Assembly (NCBI RefSeq): GCF_030849505.1
Contig: NZ_JAUJFI010000038.1
Span: 1 to 39,735 of the forward strand
DNA length: 39,735 nt
Direction: 5' to 3'
DNA from: Azospirillum isscasi
GTDB taxonomy: Bacteria > Pseudomonadota > Alphaproteobacteria > Azospirillales > Azospirillaceae
Shown: positions 16,983 through 24,697 of the stretch, one piece after another
How positions within the stretch are numbered: position 1 is the first letter of the stretch
Layout of the letters: every line of letters begins with the position of its first letter
Position numbers and translations under genes: made by a program
The notes under the pieces: model-generated
The model's input: the letters and a program-made list of their open reading frames with translations, nothing else
Database searches by the model: none
What the model was told of the DNA's origin: nothing

Positions 16983-17981
16983 ATGTCGTCCACCGCCCGC
17001 CGTCTTTACGTCCGCCGCGATACCTTCCCCATCGCGGGGACCTTCCGCATATCGCGCGGCGCCAAGACCGAGGCCGAGGTCGTGGTGGCCGAGGTGGTGG
17101 AATCCTGCAAGCGGGGGCGCGGGGAATGCGTGCCCTACGCCCGTTACGGGGAGTCGCTGGACGAGACCGTCAGGACGCTGGAGTCCCTGGCCGGGGCGGT
17201 GGCGGACGGTCTGGACCGCGAGCGGCTGCGCGCCATCCTGCCCCCGGGGGCCGCGCGCAACGCGCTGGATTGCGCCCTGTGGGATCTGGAGGCCAAACAG
17301 GCGGGCAAGCCGGCCTGGAGGCTCGCCGGGCTTCCCGACGCGCCCAAGAAGCTGACCACCTGCTACACGCTGAGCGTGGACGAGCCCGCCGCCATGGCCG
17401 CCTCCGCGAAGGCGCGGGCGGCGGACCATCCGCTGCTGAAGATGAAGCTGACCGGGGAGGGCGATCTCGACCGCGTGCGCGCGGTGCGCGAGGCCGCCCC
17501 GGCCACCCGCCTGATCGTGGACGCCAACGAAGCCTGGACGCTGGAGATGCTCCACCGTTTCGCCCCGGTGCTGGCGGACCTGGGCGTCGAGTTGATCGAG
17601 CAGCCGCTGCCCGCCGGCCAGGACGAGGCGCTGCGCGGCATCGACTGCCCGGTGCCGCTGGGCGCCGACGAGTCCTGCCATGGGCTGGACTCGCTGGACC
17701 GGCTGAAGGGCATCTACCGGGTGGTGAACATCAAACTGGACAAGACCGGCGGCCTGACCGAGGCGCTGCTGCTGAAGCAGGCGGCGCAGGAGGCCGGTTT
17801 CGACATCATGGTCGGCTGCATGGTCGCCACCTCGCTGGCCATGGCGCCCGCCGTCCTGGTGGCGCAGGGCGCCCGCTACATCGATCTGGACGGGCCGCTG
17901 CTGCTGGCCGAAGACCGCACGCCGGCCCTGCATTACGAAGGCGGCACCCTGTTCCCGCCCGCCCCCGAACTGTGGGGATGA
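16983..17981 (+). CDS. dgcA: Dipeptide epimerase (L-Ala-D/L-Glu epimerase type, enolase superfamily)
   Basis: The 332-residue enzyme belongs to the muconate-lactonizing subgroup of the enolase superfamily. The catalytic KxK is Lys153-Met-Lys155, the Mg2+ ligands are Asp180, Glu206 (IEQPLP) and Asp229 (GADES), and the opposing base is Lys251 (NIKLDKTGG). The DxD motif at Asp301-Leu-Asp303 (DLDGPLLL) is the signature of dipeptide epimerases, where it holds the substrate amino group. The likely reaction is epimerisation of L-Ala-D-Glu to L-Ala-L-Glu during peptidoglycan peptide recycling, though related enzymes act on other dipeptides. The ATG at 16983 has GGAGAG at 5 bases. The gene heads a three-gene unit joined by 4-base overlaps. 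Confidence 0.9.
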   Translation: MSSTARRLYVRRDTFPIAGTFRISRGAKTEAEVVVAEVVESCKRGRGECVPYARYGESLDETVRTLESLAGAVADGLDRERLRAILPPGAARNALDCALWDLEAKQAGKPAWRLAGLPDAPKKLTTCYTLSVDEPAAMAASAKARAADHPLLKMKLTGEGDLDRVRAVREAAPATRLIVDANEAWTLEMLHRFAPVLADLGVELIEQPLPAGQDEALRGIDCPVPLGADESCHGLDSLDRLKGIYRVVNIKLDKTGGLTEALLLKQAAQEAGFDIMVGCMVATSLAMAPAVLVAQGARYIDLDGPLLLAEDRTPALHYEGGTLFPPAPELWG

Positions 17982-18352
17982 GCGTTCCCTTCGGCAACCT
18001 GCTGACGGGACTGCCGTCCGGTGCCTTATCAGGCGAAATTTTCACGACATTGACGGCCTCCGGGGCCTCGTCCGGGACGGTGCGGATCGAACGCATCCTG
18101 TCCACCGGGCAGGCGTCGCCGGACGGCTTCTGGTACGATCAGGGCTGGGACGAATTCGTCCTCGTCGTCCAGGGCGCGGCCCGCCTTCAGATCGAGGGCG
18201 AGGCGGAGCGTGCGCTCGGCCCCGGCGACTGGATGATGATCCCCGCCCGCCGGCGTCATCGCGTGGCCTGGACCGATCCCGGCGCCCCGACCGTCTGGCT
18301 GGCCGTCCACATCGGCGAACCGGGCCGCGGGCCCCAAAGGGAGGATGAATGA
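17978..18352 (+). CDS. Small cupin-domain protein
   Basis: This 124-residue protein is a single cupin barrel. Motif 1 is degenerate (YDQGWDEFVLVVQGAARLQIEGE, with one Glu of the usual metal set but no HxH pair). Motif 2 is PGDWMMIPARRRHRVAW, carrying the conserved His. It overlaps both the upstream epimerase and the downstream PLP enzyme by 4 bases, so all three are probably translated together. Small cupins of this sort can be sugar or amino acid isomerases, dioxygenases or ligand-binding proteins; with incomplete metal ligands I cannot name an activity. Confidence 0.82.
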   Translation: MSVPFGNLLTGLPSGALSGEIFTTLTASGASSGTVRIERILSTGQASPDGFWYDQGWDEFVLVVQGAARLQIEGEAERALGPGDWMMIPARRRHRVAWTDPGAPTVWLAVHIGEPGRGPQREDE

Positions 18353-19551
18353 CGATCGACGTCGCCCGCGCCCGCGCGGAGACACCGGGAACCCGGCACG
18401 TCGCCCATTTCAACAACGCCGGGGCCGCCCTGCCGCCGCAACCGGTGCTGGACGCGGTGACCGGGCATCTGGCGCTGGAGGCCGCCATCGGCGGCTATGA
18501 GGCGGCGGATCGTGCCGACGACCGGCTGGAGGGCGTCTACGGCTCCGTGGCCCGTCTGCTCGCCTGCTCGCGCGAGGAGGTGGCGCTGGCGGAGAGCGCG
18601 ACGGCGGCCTGGGGCATGGCCTTCAACGCGCTGGCGGCGCTGCCGGGGGAGGGCTTCCGGCCCGGCGACCGCATCCTGGCCGCGCGTGCGGAATACGCCG
18701 CGAACCTCATCCCCTTCCTTCAGACGGCCCGGCGCACCGGCGCGGTGGTGGAGGTGATCCCCAGCGACGAGACCGGCCAGACCTCCGTCGAAGCGCTGGA
18801 GGCGATGATCGCGGCACCGGGGAAGGGACCCGTCCGGCTGATCGCCATCACCCACATCCCGACCAACGGCGGGCTGGTCAACCCGGCCTCGGCCATCGGG
18901 CGGGTGGCGCGGCGGCACGGCATCCCCTATCTGCTCGACGCCTGCCAGACGGTGGGCCAGATGCCGGTGGACGTGGAGGAGTTGGGCTGCGACTTCCTGT
19001 CGGCGACGGGGCGCAAGTTCCTGAGGGCGCCGCGGGGCACCGGCTTCCTTTATGTCCGCAAGGACTGGCTCGACCGCATCGAGCCGCACACGCTGGACCT
19101 CAGCGGCGCCACCCTGACCGGGCCGGACCGCTACGCCATGCGCCCCGACGCCCGCCGCTTCGAACTGTGGGAGAGCAACACCGCCGCCCGGCTGGGTCTG
19201 GGCGTGGCGGTGGATTACGCCCTGTCCTGGGGGCTGGAGGCGATCCGCGACCGCGCCTTCGGTTTGGCCGACGCGCTGCGGCGGCGTCTGGCCGAGCTTC
19301 CCGGCGTGACGGTGCGGGATCTGGGGGCGGAGCGCTGCGCCATCGTCACCTTCACGGTGGACGGGCGGGCGCCGCGCGCCATCAAGGCCGCGCTGGGGAG
19401 CCAGGGGATCAACCTGTCGGTCTCCTCCGCGCCCTCGACCCCCTTCGACATGGATGCCCGCGGCCTGAGCGAGGTCGTCCGCGCCTCTCCCCACTATTAC
19501 AACGACGAGGAGGAGGTGGAGCGGTTGCTGCGGGCGGTGGCGGCGCTGTAG
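18349..19551 (+). CDS. Class V aminotransferase-fold PLP enzyme
   Basis: The 400-residue cytoplasmic enzyme is of the cysteine desulfurase/isopenicillin N epimerase-like group. It starts with HFNNAGAALPPQPV, typical of this group. The PLP Lys is Lys223 in SATGRKFLRAPRGTGFL; Asp197 and Gln200 in LLDACQTVGQ contact the pyridine ring and phenolate. No cysteine loop of the SufS/CsdB kind is evident, so a desulfurase role is less likely than an epimerase, lyase or aminotransferase role. It ends the epimerase-cupin-PLP unit, with a 4-base overlap and GGAGG just upstream of its ATG, and converges on the glycosyltransferase gene 8 bases away. The substrate is unknown. Confidence 0.88.
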   Translation: MTIDVARARAETPGTRHVAHFNNAGAALPPQPVLDAVTGHLALEAAIGGYEAADRADDRLEGVYGSVARLLACSREEVALAESATAAWGMAFNALAALPGEGFRPGDRILAARAEYAANLIPFLQTARRTGAVVEVIPSDETGQTSVEALEAMIAAPGKGPVRLIAITHIPTNGGLVNPASAIGRVARRHGIPYLLDACQTVGQMPVDVEELGCDFLSATGRKFLRAPRGTGFLYVRKDWLDRIEPHTLDLSGATLTGPDRYAMRPDARRFELWESNTAARLGLGVAVDYALSWGLEAIRDRAFGLADALRRRLAELPGVTVRDLGAERCAIVTFTVDGRAPRAIKAALGSQGINLSVSSAPSTPFDMDARGLSEVVRASPHYYNDEEEVERLLRAVAAL

Positions 19552-19559
19552 GGGCGGCG

Positions 19560-20744
19560 CTACAGGACCGACTCCAGGACCTCCGCCACCCCGTCCGCGT
19601 AGCGGTCCCAGGTCAGCCCGGCCAGGAAGGCAGCACCCGCCCGCCCGATGGCCGCGGCGCGGGCCCGGTCGGCCCACAGGCTTTCCAGCGCCTCGGCAAT
19701 CTCCTCCACGTCGCTCTCGCCCCAGCCGTCCGTGCCGAAGGCGGTGCTGATGGCGCGCTGCCGGGTCAGCGGGATGCAGCGGTCCGCCCCGATCAGGTCC
19801 AGATGCCCGGTGTTGGCCGACAGGATGGACGGAACCCCGCAGGCCATGCATTCCATGGCGACGAGGTTGGTCCCGCCCTCGCCGCGGTTGGGGAACAGGC
19901 CGGCGTCCACCTCGCGCAGGATGCGGGCCATGTCGGCGTTGGGCACGGGGCCGAGGTCCATCACCTGATCGGGCCGCAAACCGTTGGCGATGGCCCAGGC
20001 GGCGCCGTCGAACTGCCCGTTCTCGTGGAATTGCACGGGCGCCACGGCGGGGTTGGCCTCCAGCGAGCGGGCGCTCTCCGGCCATGGGTTGTGCCAGGCG
20101 GTCAGCAGCAACGCCTCCGGGTGGCGCTCCGCGAAGGCGCGGAAGCCGAGCAGGGCGAGGTCCTGCCCCTTGCGGAACTCCGGCTTGCCGCCGGAGAAAA
20201 CGACGAAGCGGTCCTTGAACCAGCCCAGCCTGGGCGCCGGGTGGAAATGGCTGGGATCGACGCCTTGCAGGACCGTCCGCACCCGCCCGATGCCGGCCCC
20301 GGTCAGAACCCGCTCGACGAAGCTGGAGCCGGCGACGATGGCCGCGCACTCCTCCGCCCGGGCGCGGCCGTCCGCGTCGATGCCGGTGTCCTCCAGATAG
20401 CAGACGCCGATGGTCGGCTGGCCGCGCAGGCTCACATTCTCCACCGACCGGCTGCCGACGAGGTTGTTGCCGAGCCCGCGCAGGACCGGCACCGACACCC
20501 CGACCTCCTGCCCGGCGTGGGGCGCGATCTGCTGGCAGAGCCTCTCCGATTCGCGGACGAAGCCGGCCATGCGCCGCCATTCCAGCGGGGAGAGGGCGAT
20601 GTCCTCCAGCCGCAGCGGCAGCGAGCAGACCGGCACGAGCCGCCCGCTGCGCGTCCAGCTCAAGGCCAGTTGCAGGCCGTTGACGCCCCAGCCGCTGTAG
20701 CTGGACAGGCCCCATTGGATGACGGCGGGCTGGGCGTTGGGCAT
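19560..20744 (-). CDS. Glycosyltransferase (GT4-like, GT-B fold)
   Basis: The 394-residue protein has a GT-B layout. Its N-terminal half begins with the acceptor-side loop (WGLSSYSGWGVNG). Its C-terminal donor domain has FVVFSGGKPEFRKGQDL, a late VDAGLFPNRGEGGTNLVAMECMACGVPSI and the following SANTGHLDLI, as in GT4 enzymes. No signal peptide or membrane helix is seen. I start at ATG 20744 (MPNAQPAVIQWG), with GAAGGA about 7 bases upstream; the frame further upstream reads through a GC-rich hairpin repeat. The gene stands alone, so the glycan it builds cannot be told. Confidence 0.85.
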   Translation of the reverse strand: MPNAQPAVIQWGLSSYSGWGVNGLQLALSWTRSGRLVPVCSLPLRLEDIALSPLEWRRMAGFVRESERLCQQIAPHAGQEVGVSVPVLRGLGNNLVGSRSVENVSLRGQPTIGVCYLEDTGIDADGRARAEECAAIVAGSSFVERVLTGAGIGRVRTVLQGVDPSHFHPAPRLGWFKDRFVVFSGGKPEFRKGQDLALLGFRAFAERHPEALLLTAWHNPWPESARSLEANPAVAPVQFHENGQFDGAAWAIANGLRPDQVMDLGPVPNADMARILREVDAGLFPNRGEGGTNLVAMECMACGVPSILSANTGHLDLIGADRCIPLTRQRAISTAFGTDGWGESDVEEIAEALESLWADRARAAAIGRAGAAFLAGLTWDRYADGVAEVLESVL

Positions 20745-20781
20745 GGGGCGTCCTTCGGGTTGGCGTAACCCCCTCAGCCTA

Positions 20782-20804
20782 CCCTCTCCCCGGAAGAGAG
20801 AGGG
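20782..20804. repeat. Short GC-rich intergenic hairpin
   Basis: CCCTCTC and GAGAGGG form a 7-bp stem around CCCGGAAGA. It lies between the stop of the pterin dehydratase gene and the start of the glycosyltransferase. It could act as a weak terminator for the former, though there is no T-run. It resembles part of the longer CCCTCTCCC-type element at 26064-26162. Confidence 0.4.
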
Positions 20805-20828
20805 CAATGAAATGCGCAACCCGCAAGT

Positions 20829-21230
20829 TCACCCGTGCCGCGCGGTGGGGGAGACGTCGCCCATGGACTCCGACACCGGCGCGTAGGGCTCGTCCATCAG
20901 CCCTTCGACCTTTGCGGCCATGATGAAGTCGTTCTCGTGCAGGCCCCTGATCTTGTGCGTCCAGAAGGTGACCGTGCAGTGGCCCCAGCCGTAGAGGATC
21001 TCTGCGTGGTGGCCCTCCGCCTCGCACAGGTCGCCGACGCGCATCGCGAAATGCTGGGCCTCGCGGAAGTCGGCGAAGCGGTAGTCGCGCTCCAGCCGGT
21101 CCGGGTCCGGCTTGATCGACCAGCCGGGCACCTGCACCAGATAGCTTTCCGCCATGGCGCGGTCCATCGGGGGGATGCCGCCGCGGCAGGGCTCGCAGCT
21201 TTTGCCCGTCAGATCCTGATGTGCCGCCAT
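20829..21230 (-). CDS. phhB: Pterin-4a-carbinolamine dehydratase
   Basis: The 133-residue enzyme dehydrates 4a-hydroxytetrahydrobiopterin and recycles the cofactor of aromatic amino acid hydroxylases (EC 4.2.1.96). The long-form N-terminus TGKSCEPCRGGIPPMD, the active-site EGHHAEI with adjacent His residues, and FWTHKIRGLHENDFIMAAKVE are typical. The Pro that normally follows the HH pair is Ala here. The ATG at 21230 has AGGAGGA 7 bases before it. No phenylalanine hydroxylase gene is in the window. The gene is divergent from the uracil-DNA glycosylase-like gene across a tandem repeat. Confidence 0.93.
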   Translation of the reverse strand: MAAHQDLTGKSCEPCRGGIPPMDRAMAESYLVQVPGWSIKPDPDRLERDYRFADFREAQHFAMRVGDLCEAEGHHAEILYGWGHCTVTFWTHKIRGLHENDFIMAAKVEGLMDEPYAPVSESMGDVSPTARHG

Positions 21231-21251
21231 GTTGCGTCCTCCTGTGTTGTT

Positions 21252-21287
21252 GGTTTCGAACCCCGGTTTCGAACCCCGGCTTCGAAC
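21252..21287. repeat. Tandem 13-bp repeat with TTCGAA core in a divergent promoter region
   Basis: GGTTTCGAACCCC is repeated exactly at 21252 and 21265 and is followed by a shortened GGCTTCGAAC at 21278. Each unit contains the palindrome TTCGAA. It lies between the divergent phhB and uracil-DNA glycosylase-like genes, 22 bases upstream of the phhB start. Confidence 0.88.
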
Positions 21288-21346
21288 AATGCTGGGGTCG
21301 CAACCTCGCGGCGGCAAGCCTCGCAACCAGCAGCGGAAGCGAAAGC

Positions 21347-21940
21347 ATGACGGATCTGCCCTTCGCCGACGATCAGCAACCCAGCAAACCCGCCGCCGGG
21401 CCGCGGCTCGCCATCGTGGGGGAGGCGCCGGGGGCGGAGGAGGCCCGGCAGGGCAAGCCCTTCGTCGGGCGCAGCGGCCAGCTTCTCGACGAGACGCTGA
21501 AGGCCGCGGGGGTGGAGCGGGCGGAATGCCTTGTCGCCAACGTTTTCCGCTTCCAGCCGCCGGGCAACAGGGTGGGGCACTTCTTCGCCTCCCGCACCCG
21601 CGCGAGGAAGGAGGGGCGGGCGCTTGACGAGCGCTGGGGGCCGTTCGGCACCTCCGACTGGGTGCTGGCGGAGTTCTCCGGCGAGGTCGATCACCTGCAA
21701 CGGACGCTGGAAGCCTACGCCCCCCGCGTCGTCGTCGCGCTGGGCCGCACGCCGCTGTGGGCGCTGACCGGGTTGAACGGGATCATGCAGTTGCGCGGCA
21801 CGGTCCAGCCCTGCCGCCTCGTGCCGGGGGCGGAGGTGGTGGCGACCTTCCACCCCAGCTACATCCTGCGCGGCCAGCTCGCCGAGCAGCCGACCTTCCT
21901 GGCCGACTTGAAACTGGCCGTGTCGCGGTTGACGGGCTGA
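21347..21940 (+). CDS. Uracil-DNA glycosylase superfamily protein
   Basis: The 197-residue protein has the family 4/5-type motif A (VGEAPGAEEARQGKPFVGRSGQLLDETL), a following NVFRFQPPGNR and the late HPSYILR motif B. These enzymes remove uracil from DNA. The N-terminal CxxC iron-sulphur cysteines usual in family 4 are missing: the stretch before motif A has no cysteine, and only two isolated cysteines follow. It is therefore either an atypical member without the cluster or a related domain of other specificity. The ATG at 21347 starts MTDLPFADD; open frame upstream runs through the repeat region and is not coding. It converges on glucokinase 30 bases away. Confidence 0.82.
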   Translation: MTDLPFADDQQPSKPAAGPRLAIVGEAPGAEEARQGKPFVGRSGQLLDETLKAAGVERAECLVANVFRFQPPGNRVGHFFASRTRARKEGRALDERWGPFGTSDWVLAEFSGEVDHLQRTLEAYAPRVVVALGRTPLWALTGLNGIMQLRGTVQPCRLVPGAEVVATFHPSYILRGQLAEQPTFLADLKLAVSRLTG

Positions 21941-21969
21941 AGCGCGTCTACGCCCGCGCCGCGGCCGTT

Positions 21970-22950
21970 TCATACCCGCTCCGCGGCCTCCGCCAGACCG
22001 AGGAAGGCGGGAAGCTCGTGGGTGATGACGTAGGTCGGGATCGGGGCCAGGAAGTCGCGCATCCGGCCCTTCTCCATGAAGCGCTTGCGGAAGCGGGAAT
22101 GGGTGAACAGGGTGCCCAGCTTCGGCACGACGCCGCCCGCGATGTAGACGCCGCCCCGCGCCCCCAGCGTCAAAGCGAGGTTGCCCGCCACGGTGCCGAG
22201 CATCGCGCAGAACATCTCCACCGCCTCCACGCAATGGGGGTTGGTGTTGGCCGTCGCGGCGTCGGAGACCTGGGCGGGGGTGAAGGGCTCCGGCTCCTGG
22301 TGGTCGAGGATGCACAGCGCCTGATAGAGGTTGACCAGACCCGGCCCGGACAGCACCCGCTCCGCCGACACATGGTCGAAGCTCTTGCGGAGCTGGGCCA
22401 GCACGGCGCTTTCGCGGTCGCTGACCGGGGCCATGGTGACGTGGCCGCCCTCCGCCGCCAGGGCGGTCCAGCCCTGCGGTCCGGGCACCAGCCCCGACAC
22501 GCCCAGCCCGCTGCCCGGCCCGATCACGCCGACGACGCGGCCCGGCTCCGGCGCCCCCTCGCCCACCTGATGCAGGTCGGCGGGGGTGAGGCGGGGCACC
22601 GACAGGGCCACGGCGGTGAAGTCGTTGATGACGGCCAGCCGCTCCAGCCCCAGCTTGCCGCGCACCTCCGCCGTGGAGAAGGACCAGCCCCGGTTGGTCA
22701 TCAGCACCGCGTCGCCGGTCACCGGGCCGGCGATGGCGAAAGCGCCCCGGCTGGGCCGGGCGTCCGGCGCCATGCCGCCCAGATAGGCCAGCGCCGCCGC
22801 CTCCAGCGACGGGAAGTCGGCGCAGCGCAGAACGCGCGAGCCGTGGATTCCCGTGCCGTCGATCAGGCCGAAGCGGGCGTTGGTGCCGCCGATGTCGGCG
22901 ACCAGGGTGAGCGGGGCGGGGCCGGTGGCGGCGGTGCGGTCGGTGGTCAT
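21970..22950 (-). CDS. glk: Glucokinase
   Basis: This 326-residue enzyme phosphorylates glucose with ATP. The ATP-binding ADIGGTNARFGL is near the start (about 18-29). INDFTAVALS carries the catalytic Asp, GPGSGLGVSGL is the second phosphate loop, and AAEGGHV binds glucose. Length and order match the bacterial Glk family (E. coli type, not ROK). It lies 10 bases downstream of otsA on the same strand, so both are probably one transcript. Glucose 6-phosphate made here is an acceptor for OtsA. Confidence 0.95.
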   Translation of the reverse strand: MTTDRTAATGPAPLTLVADIGGTNARFGLIDGTGIHGSRVLRCADFPSLEAAALAYLGGMAPDARPSRGAFAIAGPVTGDAVLMTNRGWSFSTAEVRGKLGLERLAVINDFTAVALSVPRLTPADLHQVGEGAPEPGRVVGVIGPGSGLGVSGLVPGPQGWTALAAEGGHVTMAPVSDRESAVLAQLRKSFDHVSAERVLSGPGLVNLYQALCILDHQEPEPFTPAQVSDAATANTNPHCVEAVEMFCAMLGTVAGNLALTLGARGGVYIAGGVVPKLGTLFTHSRFRKRFMEKGRMRDFLAPIPTYVITHELPAFLGLAEAAERV

Positions 22951-22960
22951 GGAAACAGTT

Positions 22961-24358
22961 TCACCCGTACGGCGCGCGCGTCAAGGCATCCACGTAGGAT
23001 TCGCGCCACCAGCCGATGTCGTGGCTGCGCAGGGTGCGCATCATCGCGGCGTGGCGCTCCTTCCGCTCGGGCAGGGCCATGGTCAGGGCGCGCTGGAGCG
23101 CGTCGGCCACCGCTTCGATGTCGAAGGGGTTGACGATCAGCGCCGAATCGAGTTCCCGCGCCGCCCCCGCGAAGGTGGACAGCACCAGCACGCCGGGATC
23201 GTCCGGGTCCTGGCAGGCCACATACTCCTTGGCGACGAGGTTCATGCCGTCGCGCAGCGGGGTGACCAGCCCGACATGGGCCGTGCGGTAGAAGCCGGCC
23301 AGCACGCGCCGCCCGAAGCTCTTGTTCAGATAGCGGATGGGCACCCAGTCAAACTCGGCGAAGCGCCCGTTGATGCGGCCCGACAGCTCCGACAGCTCGC
23401 GCTTGATGGCGATGTATTCGGGCACGTCCTCGCGGCTGGGCGGCGCCACCTGAAGGAAGGAGACGCGGTTGCAGTGCTCCGGATAGGCCACCAGGAGCTG
23501 CTCGAACGCCTGGAAGCGCTGCGGCAGGCCCTTGGAATAGTCGAGCCGGTCCACCCCGATGATCAGCCGCCGCCCGACGAGGCTCTCCTTCAGCCGCTCC
23601 GAATGGCGGGAACGCACGGCGGTCTCGGCGAGGCTCACCAGAGTGTCGGTGTCGATGCTGATGGGGAAGGCGCGGGCCAGCAGCGTGCGCCCGAAGGCGT
23701 GGATCAGCAGGCCGCCCTCCGGGCCGCGGTCCTCCACCTCGCCGTTCAGCTCCTGCCGGATGTAGTCGGCGAAGCAGCGCAGGTCCACCTGGGTGTGGAA
23801 GCCGACGAGGTCGTAGGCGCACAGCTCCCGGATCACCTCGCGGTGGTTGGGCAGCGCCACCAGCACCTCCGGCGCGGGGAAGGGGGTGTGCAGGAAGAAG
23901 CCCATGCGCTGGTTGCAGCCGCGCTGGCGCAGCTCCTCGCCGAAGGGGATCAGGTGATAGTCGTGGACCCACACCATGTCGTCCGGACGCAGCAGCGGAA
24001 CCAGCTTCTCCGCGAAATAGCCGTTGACCCGCTTGTAGCCCTCCCGCGTGCGGCGGCTGACCTCGATCAGGCCGAGGCGGTAATGGAACAGCGGCCACAG
24101 GGTCTGGTTGGCGAAGCCGTTGTAGTATTCCTCGAAATCGCGGCGGCTGAGGTCCAGCGTCGCGTAGGTCAGGCGCCCGACGTCGGTCCGCCGGGGCTCG
24201 CTCTGCGATTCCTCCTCGACCACCGTGCCGCTCCAGCCGAACCAGATGCCGCCGGTCTTCTTCAGGGCGGCCAGCACCGCGACGGCCAGCCCCCCGGCGG
24301 CCTGCTTGCCTTCGTCGATGGGGGCGACGCGGTTGGATACGACGACCAGTCTGCTCAC
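22961..24358 (-). CDS. otsA: Alpha,alpha-trehalose-6-phosphate synthase
   Basis: The 465-residue GT20 enzyme joins UDP-glucose and glucose 6-phosphate. Family motifs include SRLVVVSNRV with the downstream GG loop (AAGGLAVAV), VWVHDYHLIPFGEELR, GVDRLDYSKGLPQR, LRDGMNLVAKEYV and LSTFAGAARELDSALIVNPFD. The start is GTG at 24358, with GGAGAA 9 bases upstream. No trehalose-6-phosphate phosphatase (otsB) gene is in the window, so the product must be dephosphorylated by an enzyme encoded elsewhere. Its leader contains a strong hairpin (24381-24404). Confidence 0.96.
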   Translation of the reverse strand: MSRLVVVSNRVAPIDEGKQAAGGLAVAVLAALKKTGGIWFGWSGTVVEEESQSEPRRTDVGRLTYATLDLSRRDFEEYYNGFANQTLWPLFHYRLGLIEVSRRTREGYKRVNGYFAEKLVPLLRPDDMVWVHDYHLIPFGEELRQRGCNQRMGFFLHTPFPAPEVLVALPNHREVIRELCAYDLVGFHTQVDLRCFADYIRQELNGEVEDRGPEGGLLIHAFGRTLLARAFPISIDTDTLVSLAETAVRSRHSERLKESLVGRRLIIGVDRLDYSKGLPQRFQAFEQLLVAYPEHCNRVSFLQVAPPSREDVPEYIAIKRELSELSGRINGRFAEFDWVPIRYLNKSFGRRVLAGFYRTAHVGLVTPLRDGMNLVAKEYVACQDPDDPGVLVLSTFAGAARELDSALIVNPFDIEAVADALQRALTMALPERKERHAAMMRTLRSHDIGWWRESYVDALTRAPYG

Positions 24359-24697
24359 GTTGACGGTTCTCCGGTGCCGGACGGCCGCGCGGAAAGGCGG
24401 CCGTTTGGTGCGCGGCGGGGGTGCGCCCCCAGGACGCGCAGGGACGAAACGACCGTACGGAAAGTTGGTTCCCTATCGGTCGGATGGGTTATGCCGAAGG
24501 ACCGGGGAGGGTTGGCGGACGCGCCGCCAGCCCCAGATTGTGCGGGAGCAGAACCGGGATTTTGTGTGCAATGCAGCATAAGCGGCTGTTTGCACCACGC
24601 TCGGGCTTTGTCTTAACTTTACTCAAGCCATTGAATTGCATGAAAAAGCATTTTCCCTCTTGATCCCCGCCAGGGGGCTCATCATATTGTGCAGTGC
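24359..24697. other. Divergent control region between otsA and the MmgR-like RNA
   Basis: There is no protein gene here. ACGGCCGC and GCGGCCGT (24381-24404) form a perfect 8-bp hairpin in the otsA leader. TGGCGG and CCGCCA (24513-24529) form another. A 15-base element TGTGCAATGCAGCAT (24565-24579) recurs with two changes at 24688-24702, overlapping the -10 TATTGT (24685-24690) of the RNA. Both contain a TGCNNNGC(A/G) core. The 24590-24665 part is AT-rich and may hold the otsA promoter. Confidence 0.5.

Noticed and set aside
16943..17977. Long frame upstream of and continuous with the cupin gene, suggesting a fusion
   Set aside because: This part is an out-of-frame shadow of the dipeptide epimerase. 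The cupin starts at its own ATG overlapping the epimerase stop.
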